DNA of 64,000 nucleotides, from the NCBI RefSeq assembly GCF_050033475.1, contig NZ_CP188324.1, positions 1-64,000 on the forward strand, in the 5' to 3' direction. Under the pieces are notes generated by a model. It worked only from the letters and a program-made list of their open reading frames with translations. It ran no database searches and was not told the DNA's origin. The position numbers and the translations under genes are program-made. Origin of the DNA: Cetobacterium sp050033475 (lineage in GTDB: Bacteria; Fusobacteriota; Fusobacteriia; Fusobacteriales; Fusobacteriaceae). Numbering within the stretch: the first letter of the stretch is position 1; each line of letters starts with the position of its first letter. This document shows, piece by piece, positions 45,481 through 54,421 of this stretch.

Positions 45481-46314
45481 GAAACTTATTGCATAATGTA
45501 ATCCAAAGGATTCATTATTTTTATTAGAACTATATTGATTAACTTGTGAAAAATGATTATTTATTTGATAAGTGTAACTTACTGAAATATTTTTAGTTAA
45601 ATATAATCTAACCTGATTTTGCCACTGTAAGGAATCTGAAGTTTCTTTCCCTGTAGATCTTGCTCCAAAATCGTAATCTAGCCATCCACTAAATCCAAGT
45701 TTCATTCCATTCTTAAACTGATAAAAACTTCCACCATAAGCTAAATTTAATAAATATCCATCCCACTTGTCTTCATTTCTTCCATAATTTTTATCGATAT
45801 ATCTAGCATATAAATTTGTTTTAAAATAATCAAACTTTAGAAACTCTAACTGTGGAATAGTTATATAGTTTCCTATTCCTACATAATACTTTCTAAGTCC
45901 TTTGTTTTTTCCATATTCTTTCCCATGAACATTATCAAAATCAAATTGAGTTGCTATAAACCATTCGTTAATTGGTCCAATAGATAAATCTTTATTTAAT
46001 AATCCATCTAAAGAAATCCTAGGTGATATTTCTCCATATGTATAATTATTATCTACTCCTTTTTTATCACTAAGTTTCTTATCATTTAAAATATTTGATC
46101 TATCTACAAACCAATATAAATCTAATAGATCATATCTTGTTGTTCCTTGTAATTCAAAAATAACATCCTTTGATGATTCTCCCCAACCATTTGGTAAAGC
46201 AGTTCCCTTTATTAAACTACCTTCTAAGACAGTAAAATTCCAAGGTTCATATTTTCCATAAGCTAATGTTGATGATAATATTACTGTACTCAATATAATT
46301 CCTTTTTTTAACAC
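45478..46314 (-). CDS. Tsx-family nucleoside-specific outer-membrane channel
   Basis: 278 residues with a signal peptide (about 1-19, ending AYG). The mature chain is a 12-strand-type barrel: FELQGTTRYDLLDLYWFVD near the N-terminus, GPINEWFIATQFDF, KYYVGIGNYITIP and the C-terminal FGLHYAISF with the terminal Phe typical of outer-membrane proteins. Tsx channels pass nucleosides and similar small molecules. GTG start at 46314 after AAGGGGG. The gene follows the reductase gene by 10 bases, so both probably serve one substrate. Confidence 0.78.
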   Translation of the reverse strand: MLKKGIILSTVILSSTLAYGKYEPWNFTVLEGSLIKGTALPNGWGESSKDVIFELQGTTRYDLLDLYWFVDRSNILNDKKLSDKKGVDNNYTYGEISPRISLDGLLNKDLSIGPINEWFIATQFDFDNVHGKEYGKNKGLRKYYVGIGNYITIPQLEFLKFDYFKTNLYARYIDKNYGRNEDKWDGYLLNLAYGGSFYQFKNGMKLGFSGWLDYDFGARSTGKETSDSLQWQNQVRLYLTKNISVSYTYQINNHFSQVNQYSSNKNNESFGLHYAISF

Positions 46315-46324
46315 AATTTCCCCC

Positions 46325-47995
46325 TTATTTATTTATATATTCTGCAGCACTTTCTCCAGCTATACGACCGAATACAACTGCAGCACTATAAGCAGCACTA
46401 CTATTTGTTACTTCTCCTGCTGCATATAATCCTGGTACTATTTTATTATTTTCATTAAGTACCTCTGCCTTTTCATTAGCTGCAACTCCACCTTTTGTCA
46501 TATGAACTGCTGACTCAACTTCCACAGCATAATAAGGCCCAGTCATTTTAAATTCTTTTTTAGATGGTTTTTCTCTAAATTCGTCTTTAGTTTCTCCTCT
46601 AACAGCACTATTATATTTTTCAATAGTTTCTTTTAAATTATTATAAGGAACTCCTATTTTTTCTGATAATTCCTCTAAATTATTTGCTTTTATGTGGAAT
46701 CCTTTAGCTGTATGTTTTTGTAAACGATAGCTTGATTCATATAAATTTTGATCATAAATATAATAATTTTCATTCAATAATTCCTGAGCAACTTTTAAAC
46801 TATCTTTCATAGAAATAGATTCACTTGTAAATCTTTTTCCATCTTTATTTACTAGTATAAATCCATCTCCGCCACCTGTTAAATCTCTTGTTTTTGCAAT
46901 TATAAATGGAAATATTCTTACTACATCCATATTTTCTAATTTTATTTTATTTTTTTCAAATACTGGAATAAAATCTCCTGTAGCTCCTATTTGATTAGAA
47001 GTTTGTAAAAGTTCTGTCCCACTAGCATATTTTTTTAATAATTCTTTATTTTGTGAAAATCCACCAGTAGCTATTATAACAGCTTTTCCTTTTATATCAT
47101 AAAAATTATTCTTATTTTTTACTTTAACTCCTATAGCTTGACCATTTTCTATTATTAAATCTAATCCTTGTGTTCCAGTTCTAATATCAATTCCCAATTC
47201 TTTAGCTCTTTTTTCTAATCCATCTTGAACTTCTTCTCCACCATAAGCATCTTTTTCTGCCATATGCCCTCTATTTCCATAATAATGATTTAAATTAATT
47301 CCCATTCCTCTTAACCATTTATCTAACTTCCAAGATCCTTCAGCTTGAGCTTTTGTTCTTTCTAAAGTATCCATTGGATTCTTTCTTTCTTCTACAAATT
47401 TATCTATTGAATCTTCCACACCAGCTTTTTTTTGAGCTTCAGAATTTATTAAATCATAAAAATTCATATCGAATTTTCCATTTCCACTTAACATATCCAA
47501 TTTTTCTATTAATATTACATTTTTTACTCCAGCTTCTTTTGCTGATATAGCTGCTGCTAATCCTGAAGGCCCTCCTCCTACAATAACTAAATCTGTATTA
47601 ACAGGTTCTAAATATGCTACTGGTAATTCTGGAGCTTTTGTTTTAGGAGTTATTCTCCCAAAATCTTTTCCTATTTTCTTATAGGCATCATTTACAGCTC
47701 TTTTTATCGCTGTTGATGTATTAGTCGCTCCTGAAACACTATCTACAATTGGTGAGTTTGCTTCTAATATTCTTGACTTCATTAATGGAAACGCTCTTGA
47801 CATAATATGAGATGTTTCATTATGTGAAATGACTTTTATATCTTTTATTTTTTCATTCTCCATTATTGTTTCTAATTTTATTTCCCCCGAAAATCCATTA
47901 GCTTTTGTTATAAACGTTCTTTCCTTTCCATAAGATGAATTTCCTAATACTAATATTAAACTTGATAAATACATAACCTTTTGAAATTTGTTCAT
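46325..47995 (-). CDS. Exported FMN/FAD reductase (fumarate/urocanate reductase family)
   Basis: 556 residues with a signal peptide (about 1-23). First domain: FMN_bind, with DSVSGATNTSTAI where Thr91 is the expected ApbE-attached FMN site. Second: flavocytochrome c type FAD domain with VIVGGGPSGLAAAISAKEAG (138-157), GNGKFDMN, GGDGFILVNKDGKRF and the late AVHMTKGGVAANEKAEV plus AGEVTNSSAAYSAA. No haem domain. Relatives reduce fumarate, urocanate, methacrylate or cinnamates outside the cytoplasm. The acceptor is unknown. ATG with AAAAGGGG upstream. Confidence 0.86.
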   Translation of the reverse strand: MNKFQKVMYLSSLILVLGNSSYGKERTFITKANGFSGEIKLETIMENEKIKDIKVISHNETSHIMSRAFPLMKSRILEANSPIVDSVSGATNTSTAIKRAVNDAYKKIGKDFGRITPKTKAPELPVAYLEPVNTDLVIVGGGPSGLAAAISAKEAGVKNVILIEKLDMLSGNGKFDMNFYDLINSEAQKKAGVEDSIDKFVEERKNPMDTLERTKAQAEGSWKLDKWLRGMGINLNHYYGNRGHMAEKDAYGGEEVQDGLEKRAKELGIDIRTGTQGLDLIIENGQAIGVKVKNKNNFYDIKGKAVIIATGGFSQNKELLKKYASGTELLQTSNQIGATGDFIPVFEKNKIKLENMDVVRIFPFIIAKTRDLTGGGDGFILVNKDGKRFTSESISMKDSLKVAQELLNENYYIYDQNLYESSYRLQKHTAKGFHIKANNLEELSEKIGVPYNNLKETIEKYNSAVRGETKDEFREKPSKKEFKMTGPYYAVEVESAVHMTKGGVAANEKAEVLNENNKIVPGLYAAGEVTNSSAAYSAAVVFGRIAGESAAEYINK

Positions 47996-48066
47996 TAATT
48001 ATCCCCTTTTTTCATTTCTTTTATAATTCACTTTAATATTATAATGAAAAAAATACATTTTGTAAA

Positions 48067-48090
48067 TAAAAAAGGCGGTAAAACCGCCTA
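48067..48090 (-). terminator. Terminator of the PTS operon
   Basis: AGGCGGT / ACCGCCT stem (48073-48079 with 48083-48089) with a 3-nt loop and a T6 run on the minus strand. The stop codon of the IIA gene lies in the stem. Confidence 0.82.
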
Positions 48091-48519
48091 TATTCCATCA
48101 AATTCAATTTCTGACTTTTTTTTGACCTTAAAAATGTCTATTCCTTCTCTACCGAACTGAATAATATCTTCAATTATCAAATCAATAGATTTGTCAGTAT
48201 CACATTCATCTAAAGCACTAACTATCATTGGAAAATTACATCCTGATAAAACTTTTATATTTTTTTCCAATTCTGAATTTAAAATAACCGCTGTAGAATA
48301 AGGTGTCCCTCCTTGAATATCTGTTAAACAAATTATATTCTCAAAAGATAATTCTTCAATAGCGCTTTTAAGTTTTTCTTTAAAAATATCTAAAGAATTG
48401 CCTTCTTTAAAATTAACATATTTTATATTATTAAAATGACCTAAAACTAGTTCTATTGTTTCTTGTAATCCTCCTGCAAAATTACCATGACCAGTTATTA
48501 TAATCCCGTATATTTTCAA
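48088..48519 (-). CDS. PTS mannose-family EIIA component
   Basis: 143 residues, a single IIA(Man) domain. The phospho-accepting His11 lies in GIIITGHGNFAGGL. FENIICLTDIQGGTPYSTAVIL and KVLSGCNFPMIVSAL match the family. It passes phosphate from HPr to EIIB. The start is a TTG that follows a long AGGAGGTGA with short spacing; no better in-frame codon is seen. It is the last gene of the IIB-IIC-IID-IIA unit, 7 bases after EIID. Confidence 0.86.
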   Translation of the reverse strand: MKIYGIIITGHGNFAGGLQETIELVLGHFNNIKYVNFKEGNSLDIFKEKLKSAIEELSFENIICLTDIQGGTPYSTAVILNSELEKNIKVLSGCNFPMIVSALDECDTDKSIDLIIEDIIQFGREGIDIFKVKKKSEIEFDGI

Positions 48520-48526
48520 TCACCTC

Positions 48527-49360
48527 CTATAGAATTCCTAAAAATCTACCAATTACACCTATAAAAACAGTCATAACAATTAATGTAATTGGATTCTTCC
48601 CTTTTTTCAACATAAAATACATTAATAATGTATAAATTAAAGGTAATAAATTTGGAGCTATTTGATCTAATATATCTCCTTGTATTGCCACTTTAGCATT
48701 TCCTGTATCAATAACATAAGGTATATTCAATCTTATATAAGTTGCTATTAAACCACCTACAACCATTAATCCCAATATTAAAGATCCTCTTGTAACATAT
48801 TCTGTACTTTTCTTTAAAGCTGTTATCGCTTCTATTCCCATTCGATAAGAATAGTGAATTAATCCCCATCTTAATCCTAAATGCACAATATTAAAAAGTA
48901 CTAAAAATATAATTGGCCCCAATATATTCCCTGACATCGCTAAAGAAGAACCAATACTTGCTGTTATAGGTAATAAAGTAAACCAAAATAATGCATCACC
49001 TATTCCTCCTAAAGGTCCCATTAAAGCAACTTTTAAAGCTCTTATAGTTTCTGTTCTTTCTTTATTTTCTTCCATAGCAGCAACTATACCATTAACAAAT
49101 GTTGTTAAAAATGGATGAACATTAAAAAATTCCATATGCAATTTCATTGAAGTTGCTAAGTCTTCTTTATTTGTATGTATTTTTTTTATAGCAGGAATCA
49201 TACTGTAAAGCCATCCACAAGCTTGCATTCTCTCATAATTAAATGATGCTTGTAATAAAAAAGATCTCCAAACCATTTTATTCAAATCTTCTTTTGTTAA
49301 TACTTTTTTTACACTTTTATCAACATACTCTCCATTTGTATGATCTGTATTATATTCCAT
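48527..49360 (-). CDS. PTS mannose-family EIID component
   Basis: 277 residues from ATG 49360. The cytoplasmic N-terminus carries LTKEDLNKMVWRSFLLQASFNYERMQ and AKHM-like region LATSMKLHMEFFNVHPFLTTFVNG; ALMGPLGGIGDALFW is the family signature, with three or four membrane helices after it. Together with EIIC it forms the sugar channel. The frame opens six codons earlier at 49378, but that ATG sits on the AGGAGG site. The start overlaps the end of the EIIC gene by 11 bases. Confidence 0.87.
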   Translation of the reverse strand: MEYNTDHTNGEYVDKSVKKVLTKEDLNKMVWRSFLLQASFNYERMQACGWLYSMIPAIKKIHTNKEDLATSMKLHMEFFNVHPFLTTFVNGIVAAMEENKERTETIRALKVALMGPLGGIGDALFWFTLLPITASIGSSLAMSGNILGPIIFLVLFNIVHLGLRWGLIHYSYRMGIEAITALKKSTEYVTRGSLILGLMVVGGLIATYIRLNIPYVIDTGNAKVAIQGDILDQIAPNLLPLIYTLLMYFMLKKGKNPITLIVMTVFIGVIGRFLGIL

Positions 49361-50135
49361 CTTCATAGTCCTCCTCATTATTTTTATTTATAATAACTGG
49401 TTGGCTCTTATCTATTTTTGATTGGACAGAATAATCATAAATTGCTATACATAAAGCTAAAACTGCTAAAGCAATTATAGGAAGTTTCAAATATGTTGCT
49501 AATATAAATCCTCCTGCAAAATATATTATAAAATCTTTTTTCAACATTATTTTTAATAACATTGCAAAACCTATTGCTGGCATCATTCCTCCTGCAACTC
49601 CAAATCCACCTATTAGCCATTGCGGCAAAATTTCAACTATTTTTTCTGCAGCACTTGCACCCATAACAATTGGTAAAAAAGTTATTAAAAAATAAAATGT
49701 AAATAATATCAATAGACCTATGTAATTTATTTTTTCAATCCCAGATGTATTTCCTTCTTCTGCATACTTATCTGCCTTATGCATTACTGGTGAAAAAAAT
49801 GTAAATAATAATGTTATACATGCTTGTACTGCTACTGCAAAAGGTATTGCTATTCCTAAGGCTGTAGAGGCTTCTTGTTTAGTCAATATAGCAAAAGCAG
49901 TTCCTATTATTCCACCTATTACTACATTTGGTGGCTGTGCTCCTCCAATAGGAACAGCTCCTAACCATATAAGCTCAAAAGTTGCACCTGCTATAAGTCC
50001 CATTTTAATATCTCCCAATATTAATCCAACTATCATTCCAGTAACTAATGGTCTATGCACATGAAATAATCCATTAAACATATCTATACCAGCTATTCCG
50101 GCTAAGATAGAAATTAAAAAGGCTTGAAATATCAT
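49350..50135 (-). CDS. PTS mannose-family EIIC component
   Basis: 261 residues with about seven to eight membrane helices. FHVHRPLVTGMIVGLILGDIKMGLIAGATFELIWLGAVPIGGAQPPN closely follows AgaW/ManY-type EIIC, and KADKYAEEGNTSGIEKINY fits AgaW well. It forms the sugar-binding membrane pore together with EIID. AGGGGGT precedes the ATG; 14 bases separate it from the EIIB gene. Confidence 0.87.
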   Translation of the reverse strand: MIFQAFLISILAGIAGIDMFNGLFHVHRPLVTGMIVGLILGDIKMGLIAGATFELIWLGAVPIGGAQPPNVVIGGIIGTAFAILTKQEASTALGIAIPFAVAVQACITLLFTFFSPVMHKADKYAEEGNTSGIEKINYIGLLILFTFYFLITFLPIVMGASAAEKIVEILPQWLIGGFGVAGGMMPAIGFAMLLKIMLKKDFIIYFAGGFILATYLKLPIIALAVLALCIAIYDYSVQSKIDKSQPVIINKNNEEDYEDGI

Positions 50136-50149
50136 ATATACCCCCTATT

Positions 50150-50626
50150 TTATTTTAATAAAGATATTAAATCTTCTTTACTTTCAGTAGGTACTCTTTG
50201 TATATATAGTTTTACTCCTAATTCATTTAATCTTTTAAAAGCTTTTATATCTTCCTCATCTACACATACCGATTTAGAAATTTGATGTTTTCCTTGTTCC
50301 ATATGCATATTTCCAATATTTACTTCTTTTATAGGAACATTTCCTTCAACTAATTTTAATACATCTTGAGGTGTTTCTGCTATTATTGCTATCAATTGTC
50401 TTGGAGCAGCCTTATGGATAATATTAATTGTTTTTTCTAAAGTAAAATACCTAGTTTGCACACCTTGAGGAGCAGCCATATTCATTAAATTTTGTCTCAT
50501 TTCATCTGTTGCAATTGAATCATTTGGTACTAATAATAAATTTGCTCCTGAATATTGAACCCATGAAGTTGCTACTTGACCATGAATCAATCTATTATCA
50601 ATTCTTGTCAAAACAATATTTGGCAT
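50150..50626 (-). CDS. PTS mannose-family EIIB component, AgaV-like
   Basis: 158 residues. His15 in RIDNRLIHGQVATSW is the phospho-accepting residue. GNMHMEQGKHQISKSVCVDEEDI and YIQRVPTE are close to E. coli AgaV (GNMHYANGKQQIAKTVSV), pointing to N-acetylgalactosamine or a related amino sugar. No Aga metabolic genes lie nearby, so the sugar is not established. It is the first gene of the operon and follows a good promoter. Confidence 0.87.
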   Translation of the reverse strand: MPNIVLTRIDNRLIHGQVATSWVQYSGANLLLVPNDSIATDEMRQNLMNMAAPQGVQTRYFTLEKTINIIHKAAPRQLIAIIAETPQDVLKLVEGNVPIKEVNIGNMHMEQGKHQISKSVCVDEEDIKAFKRLNELGVKLYIQRVPTESKEDLISLLK

Positions 50627-50659
50627 ATAAATACCTCCTTATAAATTTTATTAATATTT

Positions 50660-50688
50660 TATATAGCTTACAATTTCTCTAAAGTCAA
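50660..50688 (-). promoter_or_regulatory. Promoter of the PTS operon
   Basis: On the minus strand TTGACT (50683-50688), 17 bases, TATATA (50660-50665), about 35 bases before the EIIB ATG. Confidence 0.72.
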
Positions 50689-50785
50689 ATTTTATATTTT
50701 GTGTTTTATTTACTTGCTTTATTTACGAAAATAGTGTAATAGTTATAATAATAACATGAATTACTTTATATAAAGGAGGGTTTTT

Positions 50786-51016
50786 ATGTTTTTAAAAGTT
50801 AATTTATTTGGTATTAAAACTATTTCTTATCATAAACCTTCGAAAATATTAACTATTTGTTTTAATAGTGGACTTTGTTGTAATTATAAATATGTTCCTG
50901 AAGATATATTTAATAATTTTATTGAAGAATTTAATGTCACTAACAAAAAAGCTCATGTTTTAAATCAATATAAAAAAATTTTAAAAGATTATCCCGTAGA
51001 ATTAGTTGACTTATAA
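50786..51016 (+). CDS. Small KTSC-domain-like protein
   Basis: 76 residues. The pattern ILTICFNSGLCCNYKYVPEDIFNNFI is like the KTSC domain, a short fold in which a strand with a basic/aromatic Y-Y-VP motif is followed by a helix. Its function is unknown; KTSC-type proteins have been linked to nucleic-acid-associated proteins. AAAGGAGGG before the ATG and a TATAAT at 50744-50749 support expression. Divergent from the PTS operon. Confidence 0.6.
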   Translation: MFLKVNLFGIKTISYHKPSKILTICFNSGLCCNYKYVPEDIFNNFIEEFNVTNKKAHVLNQYKKILKDYPVELVDL

Positions 51017-51058
51017 GAAAAAATGGGTAATTCAATTGTATTGAACTACCCACTTTAT
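51016..51058. terminator. Terminator between convergent genes
   Basis: TGGGTAATTCAA / TTGAACTACCCA stem with one mismatch (51024-51035 with 51041-51052). On the minus strand it is followed by TTTTTTCTT, the stronger direction, serving the permease ending at 51061. Confidence 0.78.
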
Positions 51059-51060
51059 TT

Positions 51061-52347
51061 TTAAATATTTTTGGTTTTTAATTTTTTCATCACTAAATAA
51101 ACTGGCACTCCTATCAATAATCCACCTAATCCAAATAATATTTTACTAATATCAGAATTATATACAAGCCAACAACTCACTACAACTGCAAAAATAGGAA
51201 TTACTGGTCCTAAAGGAATTTTAAAAGTTCTTACCAATTCCGGTCTTTTCTTTCTTAAAACTGGTATTGCTAAACAAGTCGGCAAATATTGTACAAATCT
51301 AGAAATTACACTGATTGCAGCAAGTTTTGCAAAGCTTCCTGATAAAGCTAATAAAATAGCTAATACTACTGTTATTAAAATTGCATAAACAGGAGTTCCA
51401 TGTTTTCCATTTTTTGCTATAAATTTCGGTAATATTCCATCTTCTGCTAAGGCAACACCACTTCTTGGTGTAATAAATGACGCTGCTATATTAATTCCAC
51501 CAATAGATATTAATGTTCCTGCTGTTACTATTGATGATCCTATTGGTCCTAGAAATATATTAGCTGCGTCAGCAATTGGTGCTACACTTGTCGCTAATTT
51601 TGGACCTAAAGCTCCTATAGAAACAACTAAAATTAAAATATAAAATAATGAAACTATTGCCATAACTGTCATTATAGCCTTTGGAACATCTTTTTCTGGA
51701 TTATGCATATCTTCTGCAGCAACTGCAATAGATTCAAATCCTGTAAATGCATAAAACATTAAAAGTGCTGCTGCTGCAAAGTTTGTACTTCCACTCACAT
51801 TCTGAGGAATTACTGGAGTAAAATTTCCTTTATTTAAGAAAAAAATTCCTACAGCTACAAACAATATTAAAGGTAATAATTTCCCTACAGTTATAATATT
51901 GTTTAAAATTTTAGAAATCTGAACTCCTAAAATATTTACAATTCCAAGACCACCTAATATTATTATTATTATTGCAGCTTTTACTACTCCATCTCCTGCT
52001 GCAGGCCATACTTTGCTTAATGCCTGAGCAAAAGCTGCAGCCATAGCAGCCCAAGCAATTATACCAATTATCCATTTCATAAAGCCAACTTCAAATCCTA
52101 CAAAATCACCAAAAGCTTCTTTTGCATAAACATATGGGCCACCATTTTTTTTGAACATTCCTCCAGCCTCAGCAAAGCATAAAGCTATACTTAAAACTAA
52201 TATCATATCAAATATAATTACGAATATACTTCCTACACCCATTAAATTATATGCTTTATTTGGTAATAAAAATATTCCTGATCCGATGATAGAATTTATA
52301 CCTAAAAGTACTATACTCCAAAATCCTAACTTGTTTTTTTCTGACAT
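51061..52347 (-). CDS. APC-family amino acid/polyamine permease
   Basis: 428 residues with about 12 membrane helices. GINSIIGSGIFLLPN in helix 1 is the glycine-rich substrate site of APC transporters, followed by FAEAGGMFKKNGGPYVYAKEAFG and GFESIAVAAEDMHNPEKDVP. It lies 27 bases downstream of a gamma-glutamyl-GABA hydrolase-type gene, so the pair may handle GABA, putrescine derivatives or gamma-glutamyl compounds. Substrate not determinable from sequence. Confidence 0.85.
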   Translation of the reverse strand: MSEKNKLGFWSIVLLGINSIIGSGIFLLPNKAYNLMGVGSIFVIIFDMILVLSIALCFAEAGGMFKKNGGPYVYAKEAFGDFVGFEVGFMKWIIGIIAWAAMAAAFAQALSKVWPAAGDGVVKAAIIIIILGGLGIVNILGVQISKILNNIITVGKLLPLILFVAVGIFFLNKGNFTPVIPQNVSGSTNFAAAALLMFYAFTGFESIAVAAEDMHNPEKDVPKAIMTVMAIVSLFYILILVVSIGALGPKLATSVAPIADAANIFLGPIGSSIVTAGTLISIGGINIAASFITPRSGVALAEDGILPKFIAKNGKHGTPVYAILITVVLAILLALSGSFAKLAAISVISRFVQYLPTCLAIPVLRKKRPELVRTFKIPLGPVIPIFAVVVSCWLVYNSDISKILFGLGGLLIGVPVYLVMKKLKTKNI

Positions 52348-52374
52348 ATTTTATTCTCCTTACTAAAAATTAAA

Positions 52375-53100
52375 TTATTTTTTAGCTTCTTCTATCAATT
52401 TTATAAATAATTTTTGCATATTTTCATATGAAGCACTTAACATTTCTGGATGCCACTGTACTCCCATTACAAAAAGATCTCCATCTTTTTCTATTGCTTC
52501 AATAACTCCATCTTTTGAATAAGCAACAGCTTTAAACCCTGGAGCAACAGTTTTTACAGCTAAATGGTGAAAACTATTTACTAAAGTTTCTTCTCCTAAA
52601 ATAGAATATAATTTTGAATCTTGTTTAATTGTTATTGTATGTGTTGGGTAATCAGGAAGATGACCTTGATTATGTTTTATATATGAACCTTCAATAAATT
52701 TTAAATCTTGATATAAACTTCCACCACTAGCAACATTTAAAATTTGTTCTCCTCTACAAATTCCTAATATAGGTTTTTTTAATTCTAATGCATTTTTTAT
52801 TAAAAGCATATCAAACTTATCTCTTCTCGGCATTATTCCACCTAATTCTTTACATGGTTCTTCACCATATAACATTGGATTTACATCATGTCCCCCAGAC
52901 ATTATTAATCCGTCTATATTTTCTATTTGAGCTTTTATTACTTCATCATCATATACCATTGGAATTATATAAGGTATTCCTCCAGCACGTACAACAGATT
53001 GAACATAATCATTATTTACATAAGCTCTTTCATATCCAGGAAACATTCCTCCTTCATCGATTATTAAACTACCCGAAATTCCTATTATAGGTTTTTTCAT
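52375..53100 (-). CDS. Gamma-glutamyl-gamma-aminobutyrate hydrolase-type peptidase (class I amidotransferase, C26)
   Basis: 241 residues. Catalytic Cys115 in LGICRGEQILNVASGG and the His-Glu pair in GVQWHPEML form the class I glutamine amidotransferase triad. GLIMSGGHDVNPMLYGEEP is typical of PuuD-like enzymes. It probably hydrolyses gamma-glutamyl-GABA or a related gamma-glutamyl amide. AGGAGG before the ATG; first gene of a unit with the APC permease. Other C26 substrates remain possible. Confidence 0.85.
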   Translation of the reverse strand: MKKPIIGISGSLIIDEGGMFPGYERAYVNNDYVQSVVRAGGIPYIIPMVYDDEVIKAQIENIDGLIMSGGHDVNPMLYGEEPCKELGGIMPRRDKFDMLLIKNALELKKPILGICRGEQILNVASGGSLYQDLKFIEGSYIKHNQGHLPDYPTHTITIKQDSKLYSILGEETLVNSFHHLAVKTVAPGFKAVAYSKDGVIEAIEKDGDLFVMGVQWHPEMLSASYENMQKLFIKLIEEAKK

Positions 53101-53117
53101 AATTATCCTCCTAAAAA

Positions 53118-53165
53118 CATTAATTAAGTATTAAAATAGTATTAATTATGCGTTAATTATATAAC
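53118..53165. promoter_or_regulatory. Repeat cluster upstream of the C26 hydrolase gene
   Basis: TTAATTAT is repeated on either side of GCG (53142-53149 and 53153-53160), and a further ATTAATTAAGTATTAA lies at 53119-53134. On the minus strand a TATAAT box falls at its edge (around 53158-53163), so the cluster sits immediately downstream of the likely promoter, a position suited to a repressor site. Confidence 0.35.
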
Positions 53166-53221
53166 TTTTTTTTCATTTTGTTAAACTTTTTCCTAATTTT
53201 TTTTATTTTTTTTTACAACTA

Positions 53222-53261
53222 AAGAAAAAAGGATATAAATTCTTAAGAATTTATATCCTTT
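53222..53261 (-). terminator. Terminator of the nuclease gene
   Basis: A 15-bp perfect stem (53228-53242 with 53247-53261) around TTAA; on the minus strand it is followed by TTTTCTTT. The stop codon lies in the loop. Confidence 0.8.
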
Positions 53262-53725
53262 GCATTCCTTTGATGTTCTCTATATTCCCAAGGAGCTTCT
53301 GGATTTTCATTTTTCCATAATCCCTTTTTTTCTTGTTTTGCTAATATTTGTGCTGCAGCAAATTCCATATTTTCCGGAGCATAATGTTTATACCACCATG
53401 CGTCTCCATTTTTTACCATTTCTAAATTTATATTCTTTCCATCTAAATATACTAAACCAACAATTCTACCATATAAATCTTTATTTTTAACATCTATTTT
53501 TACATATTTTCCATATACTAAACTATTTAAATTTCTCCAAGAATCTTCTCCGTAAGTTTGATGCTTTTCTGGTGCATCTATTCCGTAAAATCTCACTCTT
53601 ATTTTTTTATGATGATCCAATATAGTTATTGTATCCCCATCTGCAACCTTTATGACTTTTCCTTCTAAAGCAAAAGATAAAGTTGTTAATAGCAATGTAA
53701 ATATAATTATTAGTAATTTTTTCAT
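53243..53725 (-). CDS. Secreted thermonuclease-family (SNase-like) nuclease
   Basis: 160 residues with a signal peptide (about 1-19). One SNase OB-fold: KVIKVADGDTITI, catalytic Arg in IRVRFYGIDAPE, Glu in the next loop, LYGRIVGLVYL with the second Arg, and KHYAPEN. It is expected to cut DNA or RNA outside the cytoplasm with Ca2+. A single-gene unit with a terminator in its 3' end. Confidence 0.86.
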   Translation of the reverse strand: MKKLLIIIFTLLLTTLSFALEGKVIKVADGDTITILDHHKKIRVRFYGIDAPEKHQTYGEDSWRNLNSLVYGKYVKIDVKNKDLYGRIVGLVYLDGKNINLEMVKNGDAWWYKHYAPENMEFAAAQILAKQEKKGLWKNENPEAPWEYREHQRNAKDINS

Positions 53726-53746
53726 TTCTTATAAAATCTCCTTATA

Positions 53747-54421
53747 TTATAAAATAACTCTACCAAAAGATAACATTCTTTTATCTTCTAGTTCTTTAAG
53801 TTTAGATTTACTTGTATAAATATAGGAGCTATCTTTAAATATTATTCTTTCTTCTTTATAATCTAATATTTTTATTAATTCTATATTTATAATGGTACTT
53901 CTATCTAATTTGTAAAATATTTTTATTTTTGAAAGTTTTTCTTCCACTTCAGAAAAACTACTTTTAACTGTAAATATTTCATCTCCCCATAAATGTAATT
54001 CTGTTTTTCTAGATACTCTACAATATGTTATATAAGATACCTGATCAAATCTTATAATTCCTCGTTGATATGTATCATTTAAATAAAATTCATTTAAATT
54101 AAATTTTTTGTTTAATGTTGTTTCAATAGCTTCTTCTATATCAAATATCTCTTGTCTTAATACACAATCAGTTATATATTCTAAATGTAATAATTTTCTC
54201 ATTTCTCTGATATTATCTTTTCCAACTAAAACTATAACAGGAATATTATCCTTTGCATAAGATTTTATTTTCTCTAAAAGATTTTCTCTGTTTATATCTA
54301 TTATAAATATATTACAATTTTCCTTCTCAAGAATATTATTTTCATCGATAAATTCATAATCCAAGGTTTCTTTTAAAAGAATTTGTAATTTTTCATCTAT
54401 ATCAGTAATTATTCTAATCAT
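53747..54421 (-). CDS. LytTR-type response regulator with atypical receiver
   Basis: 224 residues. The N-terminal 110 residues look like a receiver (IITDIDE, FIIDINREN with Asp42), but the usual Thr/Ser and Lys positions are not clear. The C-terminal half is a LytTR DNA-binding domain: RFDQVSYITYCRVSRKTELHL, FYKLDRSTIINIELI and IIFKDSSYIYTSKSKL. The gene overlaps the 3' end of the membrane sensor gene by 8 bases, so both are made together. No kinase gene is adjacent. Confidence 0.78.
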   Translation of the reverse strand: MIRIITDIDEKLQILLKETLDYEFIDENNILEKENCNIFIIDINRENLLEKIKSYAKDNIPVIVLVGKDNIREMRKLLHLEYITDCVLRQEIFDIEEAIETTLNKKFNLNEFYLNDTYQRGIIRFDQVSYITYCRVSRKTELHLWGDEIFTVKSSFSEVEEKLSKIKIFYKLDRSTIINIELIKILDYKEERIIFKDSSYIYTSKSKLKELEDKRMLSFGRVIL

